From contig NC_033631.1 in the NCBI RefSeq assembly GCF_001540865.1, forward strand, positions 11,866,808 to 11,930,807: a DNA stretch of 64,000 bases. Direction: 5' to 3'. Made by a program: the position numbers and the translations under genes. Source of the stretch: Ananas comosus (taxonomy: Eukaryota > Streptophyta > Magnoliopsida > Poales > Bromeliaceae). This document shows positions 21,734-32,687 of this stretch, in pieces (position 1 is the first letter of the stretch; each line of letters begins with the position of its first letter). The notes under the pieces are model-generated. The model was given only the letters and a program-made list of their open reading frames with translations, was not told the origin of the DNA and did not search any database.

Positions 21734-24700
21734 ATGAAAGGGACGAAGCCACTGAAGCAGCTGAAGCTCGCGGTGCCCGCGCAGGAGACTCCCGTGGACA
21801 AATTCCTGTGAGTAAATCGCCAATCGTGATCTCTATATGTGCCCGTTTTTGGAGATTTTGATTAGTTGTCCCGTGATTCGTCTCGTAGATTGCGCTAGGG
21901 TTTCGAGGATTTGGATTCGATTTAGTGAATATTAGGGCTTTTTTGGCTTGTAGGACGGCGAGTGGTACATTCCAGGATGGTGATCTGCGGTTGAATCAGA
22001 GAGGATTGCGGTTGATCTCTGAGGAAAAGGAAACTCGTGTAAGTTCATCTCGATGCTTCCGTTATTTACGCATATTCGTGCTTGTTTTAATGCTCTCAGT
22101 TACAAATTGAGCTAAAAAATTAAGTTTTTTTTACTTGATCTGATCACTGTTTGTTCATTTCTAACTGTTGTAGTAATACTTCTAAGAATGGCATATTTGG
22201 ATTTACTAAGCAGTTTACTGATTTCTATGACCGAGATGTTTTTACTACATATATGTATACATGTGTACATTGTGAAACTACCATGTTTTCAGTTGTTATG
22301 TAAAATTATTGGCTATATTATGATTGAGATTTCTATGTTTGTCAGGTCAGTGTATATAGCTCTAGAATAGTAATTCCGTTTTATTGTCGGGATTGCTGAA
22401 TTGAGAAAATTGCTAATAGGCAAAAGCCATTGATCTGTATCTCTCTGCAAAAGCTAAATTTTCATATTTGTTAGAAACAGAATTTTCTTCCTTGTTTTTG
22501 ATTTCGTAACTTAATATTCGATGCTTTTATCAAGCTTAAATTGCTTTTCATGTGTAGCTTCGCTATTTTCTTATTTCAGCGCGAAGTAAGAGTCTTTTTC
22601 AATTGGGATATTCATGTACTAACAACAAGCAGGAATTATTGGTTTTACTAATTGCATGCTTGCAGGATTCTTTAATCTTTAGCACTTCCATTTATATCAG
22701 TCTTGTTATTGTTTATTTTATTATTTTCTGCTTTGTCGTCATTACTTAGTCCTTCAGCATATCGCCGTGCAGACACCAGATGCGGAGGAGGTGGATATGC
22801 AGTTTGCATTGGAGGACCTCGAGACCATAAAAGTTATTGGAAAAGGAAGTGGTGGTGTTGTCCAACTTGTGCGGCATAAATGGATGGGGACCTTATACGC
22901 TTTGAAGGTATGATGCTGATGACCATAATGCCTCCTGAAATATTAGTTATCATGAAGAAACACGTTCCGCAAGGATGAAATTGTTCTTTTTCATTTTTCT
23001 CATGTTACTATTTCTTTTTCATTTATATCTCTTACTTTTAAAAAGTATTAAGGCTTTTTGTTTTCTTTAGGTAATATTCCTCTTTTTTTACCTTTTTGGT
23101 CATTCTACTGATTATGTTACTAGTTACTGAACTGACTGTAAGACATTTCATATTGCAGGGCATCCAGATGAATATTCAAGAGACAGTTCGTAAACAAATA
23201 GTGCAAGAGCTGAAAATAAACCAAGCATCGCTGTGCCCACATATAGTTGTTTGCTACCATTCCTTCTACCACAATGGTGTGATTTCTCTTGTTTTGGAGT
23301 ACATGGATCGGGGATCTCTCGCAGACATAATTAAGCAAGTTAAAACAATTCTTGAGCCATACCTGGCAGTTCTTTGTAAGCAGGCAAGAAATATTCATGC
23401 TTATTTCTAGATGTTTTCATGCTTTTGTGTGAGTTTGTTTTGGTGAATGTTTGACCATTTAGTTCTTTTTTCATTTTTGTCCAGGTTTTGGAGGGTTTAG
23501 TGTATCTTCATCATGAAAGGCATGTAATCCACAGGGATATCAAACCGTCAAACTTGTTAGTTAACCACAAAGGTGAAGTGAAAATTACTGATTTTGGAGT
23601 GAGTGCTGTACTTGCTAGCTCCATGGGTCAGCGAGATACATTCGTGGGAACTTACAATTATATGTCGGTATGTTGTGCACTCCCTTTTTGGCCTTTCTGC
23701 GAAAAAAAGAAAATCCAACCTTTTCACTCTTATACAAATGTGCCACTCTTTTGTATTGTTTTGTTTTTTTTTTGTGGGAAAGTCTAGCCAAATTTTCAAC
23801 TTTTGTAACAGAACTGTGCCTTCATCGCACTATTGCGATGGGCCATCCTGAATGATCAACATATGATCTAAAACATATGCAACCATACGTTAAAACTGCA
23901 CACCAATAGTTTAGAACTATGCATCATGGTCTTGTATAGTTGTATTGGAAGGCAGTGTGCTCCGTAAGTTGAAAAGTAGGCTAAAGTTGTAAAAGTAGAA
24001 ACAGTGTTTTGTTTTAAAAAATTCACTTTGTTATCTGGCAGAGAGGCCTCCTCTTTCTTTTGCAGCCTGAATATTCAGTTATTGCTTTCGAAACCGGATG
24101 AGCATTTCCCGTCTTAGAATTATAACAGAAACATTAACTGAATAGTATATTGTGGTTTTTTTTTTATTCTTTAGCCTGAGCGAATAAGCGGAAGCTCTTA
24201 TGATTACAAGAGTGATATATGGAGTTTGGGCTTGGTAATACTGGAATGTGCTATTGGCCGTTTTCCTTATATACCATCTGAAGAGGAAGAAGGTTGGCTG
24301 AGCTTTTATGAACTTTTGGAGGCTATCGTGGATCAGCCAGCACCTTGTGCACCGCCAGATCAATTCTCTCCAGAGTTCTGTTCATTCGTATCAGCTTGGT
24401 AAGTCCAACAATGTACATGCTGCTATTACCATTGTGCATCCAAGTTGTTATTTACATTTCCTGATGCTGTTAAGTGTTTTTAGTTCATGCAGTAGGGAAG
24501 TTAAAATCAACAATATTACTAAGAAGCAAACTCTAGAGCTCCTTTAGACTGATATTCAACCTTGAGATTCCTTAAGGACATGCTCAAAGGTTGTGTGTAA
24601 TGAAAGAGCATATTTCATCTTGGATAAGTCCCGTTCAGAACAGATTACCATCTAAACTATCGTGACAATGCATACCCTCTTTTGTAGTTGTAGCTTTCTC

Positions 24701-25444
24701 TTTTTGAAAGCAATGAATGGCCTAGACTCCACTTAATGAGCGACGAAATGTCTGATTTCTATTTCTCGATTTGACGTTTCTTCTAAAGAATTTGTAAATG
24801 GTGAATGTACTAGCCTTCTCTTCCCGAGTGCCAAGTTTATATCTGGAACTATCCATTGGTTAATTTTTTAGCAAATACTTTAAAAAGCATGTAACACTGA
24901 CACATCAATCAAGTACTAACTAATGTCATACCTGAGATACATTTTTGTTTATTGAGTCAAGGGCCGTTCTCATTTCTTTGACACTAGCCAAAGTTAACCA
25001 TCTCCCTTAATAAATCTTAAGCCCATTTGTTGGGTTGGCATTGTGGGTCATTGCCTCAAGATGAGTCTCATGTTTGAAAAAGCTAAGCTTTTGAACTTCT
25101 TACTTAGTTCTGTTCCTTTTTCTTCCATTACTTTGTGGGAAGAAATACATGCTAAATTCAAAGAGATTATAGAGTAAGAAATACTGATTTGAAATCTCTT
25201 TTTTTCCCTCTCTCATGCAGCATTCAAAAGGATCCTCAACAGAGACTGTCCTCTTTGGAACTCCTGGTCGGTATTGATATTTTAACTGCATAGTTAATTT
25301 CTCCTCGCAGTTAAGAGGTTCCTATGCTTAAATATTGTTTGCCAATTTCAGAATCACCCCTTTATCAAAAAATTCGAGGACAAGGATATCGATCTGGGAA
25401 TTCTCGTCAGCAGCTTAGATCCTCCTGTGAATGTAGTAGACTGA
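21734..25444 (+). CDS. MKK6: MAP kinase kinase 6 (8 exons)
   Basis: Exons 21734-21807, 21954-22038, 22773-22907, 23159-23383, 23485-23667, 24175-24398, 25221-25266 and 25352-25444 give 354 residues, close to Arabidopsis MKK6. It phosphorylates MAP kinases of the MPK4/MPK13 type in the cytokinesis (NACK-PQR) pathway. The N-terminus [20 protein letters not shown] and [11 protein letters not shown] are MKK6 hallmarks. Kinase motifs: Gly loop GKGSGG (76-81), ATP Lys98, HRD Asp191, DFG Asp209, and activation-loop Ser219 and Thr225 spaced S-x5-T as in plant MAPKKs. The C-terminus reads [18 protein letters not shown]. Oddities: the intron after 23383 starts with GC, and residue 99 is Gly where I recall Val (AMK-V-IQMN). 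The exon 7 donor, GTCGGT, is weak. Confidence 0.95.
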
Positions 25445-26320
25445 TGCTTAATATCCTTGTGGTTTGATATGCGTGCAATCTCCCAGATTTTGCTGCGTTG
25501 GAGCTCTAGAGCAGGCATTTTTCTCAGCTGCATGATGTGAAAAGACCAAATTGCTGCAACAGTCCTCGTATCCTCCCGCAGGGAGATTATAAATACCATG
25601 AAAAGTGTCAAAATTTCAGTGATGGCAAACAAGATGAAAATTGGTCCGAAGTATATTGCAAGTTAGGGCAACTCATCGATATTGATCAAAGATAGTGTTG
25701 CAAGTGATGGGGGTAATGTTGTATTGCTAGATTTGAGGTGGAGATATTCATTAAAATTAGCTCCGGATGTTACCTGTTGCCGTGATTCAGCAGATAATAG
25801 AGGCAGCAAGGTACCAGTTGAGGAATTGGTATTGATAAATCTTGCTTTTTGCTTAAAATGCAGTTCTTTTATGAATTACTTCTTCCAAGTTTCATAAATG
25901 CCAATTTCATATGATCATAGTAACTCAAGTCATAACTCTAAATCAAAACGAACAAAGGAGATGCCCATGATACAACACATAAAATTGCCACAATAAGTAA
26001 AGTGGAGTCTATTTGAAATTGGCATACTGGTGACTGTCTCCATGACAACAATATATTTCCATCTCAAATTAGATTGCAAACTTTTCCGCCTTTAAATCGA
26101 AAAGAAGCCGGAAACAATTCAAAACAAAAGGGGCTGCCCTTCCTTAGAGACAGGAAGAGTAACAATTTCATATTACATAAAAAGGAGAGCTCGCGTATGA
26201 AGGGCGGCGAGCTCAAAACAATGAAAATAAATTAAAAGTTCAATCTGGGTTGGATCCCCTGAAAATTTCTGATGAAAGCACAAACCGGCATTAAATTACC
26301 GATTAATGCAAAAATGAATG
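25445..26320. other. Convergent 3' regions of MKK6 and YbeY-HAD
   Basis: Tail-to-tail spacing of about 0.9 kb. An open frame at 25682-25897 shows no family resemblance and sits where the MKK6 3' UTR would be. No other feature seen. Confidence 0.45.
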
Positions 26321-29300
26321 TTAAAAGGCATATTCATAGATAGCCTTCGCCGCGCCATCTTCATCATTGGTAGCTCCAATGACATTCGCCACAGCCTTAG
26401 TCTTCTCTGATCCATTCGCAAGAGCAACCCCTAATGATGCTACTTGGAGCATCTCAACATCATTCTCCCCGTCGCCTATAGCCATTACCTGTGAAGGCCG
26501 TGAATAATACACACCATGAGAAGAGAAAGACATTATGTTGGAACGTTAACACGTTATGTTATTTAAGCAAACTGGTAAGTTCAAAATTCCAGTGGTTTGA
26601 TTTCGAAAAGACAAGACAAATTGCGATTAAATTTTCCACAGTTTATGCTATTATCTTCGATCTAAACAAAAAGACGCTTAGGTAGAAAGCTGTATTTATT
26701 AGACAAATGATTCCTAAATGTAACTCATGATAGTCTTAGTAAAAAAACTTGATCCTCGACAAGTTGCATGAAACCGAATCCTACCCCAGTGATCAATTGT
26801 TTTAACACTATAACTCATCAGCATCAGTCCCTCCCAGTTAAACACATAGGAAAATGATTTGGGGAGAAGAAATGCACAATTATAAAAAAAAAAAACCTCA
26901 CATTTGGCAACTTCCAACATATGGATTGTATAGCAAAAGATGGAAGAGAACAGAATAGAAGTCATTATGTACCTCTTTTGGAGAAATGCCAAGGTGATCC
27001 AGCAACATTTTTACACCACTTCCTTTTGAAGTTCCAGCTGGCACGATTTCAAGCATATCAGGCACTGCTTGGACCACACCAGCGAGCCCGTCGGTTGCTT
27101 CTTCCCAATGTGGCCGCAAAGTAGAGGTAATCCCCTCAGGAGTGTCGACAAACAGTAATTTCTGCAAATTGAGTTTTTCATGCATAAGTCACATCTATCA
27201 AATTTGATACCTGGAGGGCCTAAACTAGCAGGAACACCTTCACAAGACAAAAAAAAGAAAAAGAAAAAGAAAAAGAAAACAGAAAACTAATCTACGTCAA
27301 TATACATGCACTAAGGTAAGCTATAGTTTTGTACCTGTATATCATTGGATGCTAAGAGTTGCTCAACTGAAGACAAAACTTCTGCCTGCAAAAATAGACT
27401 CCGCTGTAACTTAATTAAAATATAATAATCACCCAAAGGAAACTTTAGAACGAATTTTCATATATTTGTACCTTTGGCTCGTGATATACAGTATGCAACG
27501 AATCGATCAACGGGTGATCAAATAATGTGAAACATCGATCCTGACAAAATGCTACCAGAGGAATCTCATGCTCCACAGAATATGAAAATGCCTGCAAGGA
27601 AGCTAACGAAATCTCAAGATTCATGTTGTTGAACCACTGCAACTCTTAGATAGCAGTCATACTAGTCCACAAACCAATAGTTAACAAGGAATAGGAAGTT
27701 AGTAGACATATTGGAAGGTACTGTTTAGTCATTTTCTTAATTAAGTAGCAACAGTGTTGCAATAAATAGTACTAGAGCAAATGTCCTGATAGCTTGTTAT
27801 GACATTTTTCTAAAGGAAAGTAAATCTGGTCTACCGTAATACAAGTCCTAGAATCTTCATTAGTTAAAAAAAAACAATTCATGAAATGAATTTCACAAAG
27901 AAAAAGGTAAAATAATAATTAAGAATGTGGAAAACAAAGACAAGCAGATTAACTAATACATCAAAAAGAGTAGCTATTTACCTTCCGGCAAACGCCTTTG
28001 TCTAAGTTTCTTCTACAAATCTCCCTTCCTCGTCTTCCGTAAACAAGCAAACCCTGATTTCAAGTTCAACAGAGATTAAAAAGACTGAATTCCACCGTCT
28101 CTGCAGGGTAAGACTACCAGAAACTTGAAACTGCAATGCAGAAAAATTTTTCATGCTATTACATACAAGTAGCAATGACTGGTTTAGTGATAAATGCTTT
28201 CCCATTACTAAATCCCCAACCTTTCTTTGTAGTCAACTAAATCAGATCTCATAAAGATAAAATGTATGCACTAGTAATTTAATATATGTCATTGACTGAC
28301 TGATTCCACCCCAGCTGCCCACCCCCACCCCGCCACCACCACCCCCCACCCAGGGGGGCGTATGTTTCTATACATTAAGCTTCAGAAGTCTGCTTAAGAA
28401 ATGTAGGTGGAAGTACCAATATCATGAGAAAGAGCAAAATGAAATTGATATTCAAAGGACCATGACAAAATCAATTTAATCTTATTAAATCTCAAACTCT
28501 GTCATTTATATAAGTTAATGGATATACAGAGATACTTGATAAAAATTCTAAATTAGAAAACTAAGGGTACAAAATAGAAAATGAAAAACAACCTGAAGAA
28601 ATATGCCAGGTGAAAATTCAGAAACCACACCATTTTTTCCAGCTAATCCAACCATCTTCAAGGCACTAATAACAGCGGGACGTGCCTGTTCAAGTATGAA
28701 ACAGACTGAAACATCAAAATCAAGCTTCTAATACCATAAATAGAACTAAACAATACTAGGAAATATTCCATGGTTTTTTATCAGTTGATTTAGAATGCAC
28801 TCGAGACATATAAGGAACAAGACAACATGCCCCTTCCATCGCAAATGAGTAGTGCAATAATTAAATTCACGTTGGTATACCTCATTTTGCAAGTTTTCTT
28901 CCTTGATAACTTATATGAAGACCCTGGATAGTTAGAGCAACTTCTCATACCTTTCCAGTAGCAATAACGATATTCACTCCTCTCGATATTGCTTCTCTCA
29001 AAGCTTCTGCTGTTGTTCTAGTAATTTGACTTTTACTGTTCAAAAGTGTACCTTGTTGAGACAGAAAAGTCAAGTTCAAGAGCACCTAAGAAATTAATGT
29101 TAAATCAAAACATCAAGCCAACATTGACTGGAGCTCACCATCCATATCACAAAAGATATGGCTGAATTTTGGTTTATAGAATCTCAAACTTCCTGCTTTC
29201 TTCAAATCATCGCGAGCTTGTCCTGTAAAGATTCTTAAACGAAAAGGGGCTTGCTTATAGTATTTCACATCTCAAAGCTAGTTTTGAAATGGAACTAAAA

Positions 29301-31267
29301 GAAGTAGGATGAAGATAGACAGGTAGTAGAACAATAAGCATCAAGAGCGACCTACCATCTGAACTTTCTGCGTGAAGTTTGCTATCATTCGCAGCATCAT
29401 GAGCACTCTTAATTAGTCCTTTCCCTTTCCAACCAAGACTTTTCAATACTAGTTCTTCCTCCTTCTCCATTTCTGCCTCAGCCTCATCATTAATCTCATG
29501 ATCCAAGCCAAGAAGATGCAACAGACCATGAACCTAGAAGATGACGCGAGCAGTTAGAAACCAATAAATTTAGTTTATTTTTGTTGGACAAAATTAATTT
29601 CAGACAGATTGCATAAGAAGATCTGATATGACTTTGAAAATCTGATAAATTGAATACTCTGACTTCATGAAATTTATTAGCAAGAACCAAACCATCTAAA
29701 TGGCATGACTGCAACAAGAAAACCTTAATCACAAAAGACAAACTGGAATTACAAAATTTTCAGTAAAATATTTTCTATCAATTATTTATATGAAGTGTTT
29801 GTGTGTGTGCGTGCTGACGTGCATGTGAGAGGCGTAAAAGCATAAAATAATATCTCCCGCATACATTTACGAATGTTGTGATATCTTCTGACAATTAAGT
29901 TAATCAACTAAAAGGTCAAGATATTAAGCACCAACCCACCATGAGGATCCGAACTTCGTCGAGAAGCGTGTGACCTCTCTCCTCTGCTTGTCTAGTGGCA
30001 GTCTCAACAGAAATCACTATATCACCTAGCATCAGCTGCACAATAAAAAAGTGCCACAGGTAGCAGATGTATAATGAATCCAACAATGCAGAGAACATTC
30101 TAATCAAAATATGTATTCTTAGTACTTACAATGGGAAGATCAAGATCGGGTATGTGTTGAGACATGGAGAGCACATCAGTAGCATGGTCCTCGCCTCTCC
30201 AATCTTTATTGAGATTCTGAATGAAATTGTCATTGCAAAGCAACACAGATAACTCGACCTTCTCGTATTTACCAACATCACTAATAGAAGTATCCCTTGT
30301 TTTATATTCTGAATCCTTGAGGCCATCAAATGCAATTTTCATTGCCATCGGAACATTCAGCTTTAGCATTTCAGCAATGCCCTACGACGACATAAGCCGG
30401 TAAAGGTTCAGCTATACGTTAAAAAAAAAAAAAGGCCAGTGACCAACAAGTTTAACACATCCAAGAACATTATCAACCTATTTAAGTAGAGAAAATCATT
30501 AAATTTCATCGGAAACCTCAAAAGAAGCGGTTTGCAAGGTCATGGAAATGTAACTTTACCATCAATTTAGAGATTAGCAACTTTTTGTTCTGGACATGCA
30601 AAACAGGGCAACCATATTGGTATTTCAGTGCAACTTCTAGTGACATAGAGCAATTAATAAATAACTAGCTCTAGTACAATAGTGAGGTAGTGAAGTTATT
30701 GCGCAAAAGTGGAAATGACATAACCACTTGGAGTAAATTTCGAAGATTTTGATTTTATTATCTAATCTTATAGCACTACCAACATCTTTATCAAAAAAAT
30801 CCATAATTTAACAAAATATTCTGTTAACTGACAGTATGTTCTATAAAAAATGATTCAAATTTAAGTAGTGGAATCAAAAGTATTAAAATTGAGATCCTAA
30901 TTTCAAAAATACTATAACAGAATAAAAGATTCACACTTCGAAATAAAGGTTTTTATTTCGAATTACCAAGACTTCGGGATCATCAGGGAGCTCTTCTTCG
31001 ATGGCGATCTGAACATCGAGCTCGAGCTGCTTCTCCTTCGTCGGCTGCTTCTTCGCCGCGGCTTGCCTCCGCCGCACCTTCCGAAACCCCCTGAGGTTCA
31101 CGAAGAACCCCGCGAAGGGCCTCAAGGAGTGTGAGTACCGCGCCGACACGTGGAAGGCTCTCGCCGGAGGAGAGGGGGCGAAGGCCGAGAGGGTGAGGAG
31201 CGGAGAGCGGGGAGGCGACGCGGCGGGCGTGGCGGCGGTGCACCCCCACANTTTTGCTCCTTTAACT

Positions 31268-31349
<82 letters not shown>

Positions 31350-31413
31350 TCGCCGGCGGAGGTAGCGGCGATCGCGAGGCGAGGGGGAGAGCTCTCACCA
31401 TGATCCTCGCCAT
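26321..31413 (-). CDS. YbeY: Chloroplast-type YbeY endoribonuclease fused to a HAD/Cof hydrolase (12 exons)
   Basis: Exons 31413-30967, 30381-30130, 30035-29940, 29533-29356, 29222-29139, 29051-28951, 28685-28593, 28053-27982, 27591-27472, 27385-27335, 27161-26973 and 26488-26321 join in phase to 616 residues, all GT-AG. The YbeY half carries the zinc-binding HGLLHLLGLDH (residues 267-277; H-x3-H-x5-H) after SVLLCNDNFIQNLNKDWRG; YbeY matures rRNA, in plants in plastids. The second half is a Cof-type HAD phosphatase: CDMDGT (Asp350/Asp352), VIATGK and GDGENDVEML near 566. The same two-domain fusion exists in Arabidopsis At2g25870. The first exon encodes a Ser/Arg/Ala-rich, transit-like leader, but it runs through (GA)n and (AT)n repeats and an N at 31251, so the first ~75 residues are unreliable. 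Confidence 0.9.
31273..31347. repeat. Compound (AT)n(GT)n(GA)n microsatellite within exon 1 of YbeY-HAD
   Basis: An AT run to 31303, a GT run to about 31315, then GA to about 31347. Read on the minus strand in the gene's frame it encodes Ser-Leu, His-Thr and Ile-Tyr dipeptide repeats. Length changes would shift the frame between the start codon and the rest of exon 1. An ambiguous base at 31251 lies beside it. Confidence 0.9.
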
Positions 31414-31420
31414 GGATGGG

Positions 31421-31422
<2 letters not shown>

Positions 31423-31465
<43 letters not shown>
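31423..31465. repeat. (GA)n microsatellite in the YbeY-HAD leader
   Basis: GA run of about 43 bases starting 10 bases upstream of the proposed ATG of the YbeY-HAD gene, read as (TC)n on the transcribed strand. Probably 5' UTR. Confidence 0.9.
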
Positions 31466-31468
<3 letters not shown>

Positions 31469-32687
31469 TTGTGGGACGGCGACGACGCGGGGGTGAAGGG
31501 CAATCGATTATTTTTGTAGGCTTTAGAAGCGTTGGGCACAATTTTTGAACCCAATGGGCCATTATTTGGGCTAGATTTGGGCTCTCTCTTGCTCCATCTG
31601 GGCTCGCATCGGTTGGGATCCAAATGACCCGATCCCGATTTACATGATGTGGCTCAAAATTCGATTCAATTTTAACCAACCCGAAACTTTATGTAATAAT
31701 TTTCCATAAGCACATGTTTGACTTTTTGTAGTGGATGGTCGCTTTATTAGTGTATAGTTGACTCACACAGCACCTAAGTATCGAGAATTGTTAAATCGTA
31801 TACTGTACGAGAGCTCGTTAACAAAAAAGGAGATCGCTTTCAATTGTCCAAGCTAGAGGGTGATTGATAGTACATAGTCTGATGACTATAAAGTTTAGTC
31901 CTTGTGGATTTCAATTCACTCTATTGACTTGTATAATTTTATTAGTCCTTAGTATGGCCCTAAGAGACTCAGACCATAAATGCACCATTACATTGGGTAT
32001 TAGTCATGTGAAATGATTGAATAATACCATATTCACTTTCAAAAGTGAATTGATTGGTTCCCGGGACTAGACCATAGAACTTGCAGGAGAAAAGAAAGAA
32101 AGATTCCAATAGAGCTTCAATTATTCATCCTCAGGAGCTTCAACTATTCTTAGAAAAGGCTATTTCAGGAGCTTCCACTACACTAAAAAGTCGATGATGA
32201 AAAGGCCCCACAACACTTTCCCCCACGAAAAGTAATACCGCTGACATGGAATCAATTAACTCCAAATTTTCTGCTCTGCTCAAACATTTCCACCTCTGAA
32301 GAATCTCATTAAGATCATAATCCGGTTCCCAAACTGCAGTTAAAAAATATATAACAATAATAATAATCACTAGTACTTGATTAAGAACATGTCAACGAAC
32401 TAACCACAGCATAGAATTGTTATGAGAAACACTTTGCGCAAGCAAAAGATTCCGGATAAGGAAACCGACAACATATAGGAAAATTTATTTGGAAATATTA
32501 TTCTTTCAAAGTCAAAACCTGGACAACGCAACAGGACAACGAGATAACAATGGTTGCCCATAAACCTTCTCACGAATCCCTTTCATCCGAGGCCATCAAC
32601 ATGACCAAACATTTTAGACTCTCAAACCTCTTCCCTACAACTTGATACTCCGCAAAACAAAAATAAGTACATGGTCTCTCTTCGACC
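31466..32687. other. Region between YbeY-HAD and the phosphatase, with an exon-like piece
   Basis: Mostly upstream sequence of YbeY-HAD and 3' sequence of the phosphatase. On the minus strand from about 32333 to 32142, after a TTTTTAACTGCAG acceptor, a frame reads VWEPDYDLNEILQRWKC and later LELIDSMSAVLLFVGESVV. It reads like coding sequence and could be an alternative terminal exon or a gene remnant, but I do not recognise it. Confidence 0.35.

Noticed and set aside
31193..31519. Plus-strand frame with Tyr-Ile and Arg-Glu repeats
   Set aside because: Encoded by microsatellites and opposite to YbeY-HAD exon 1.
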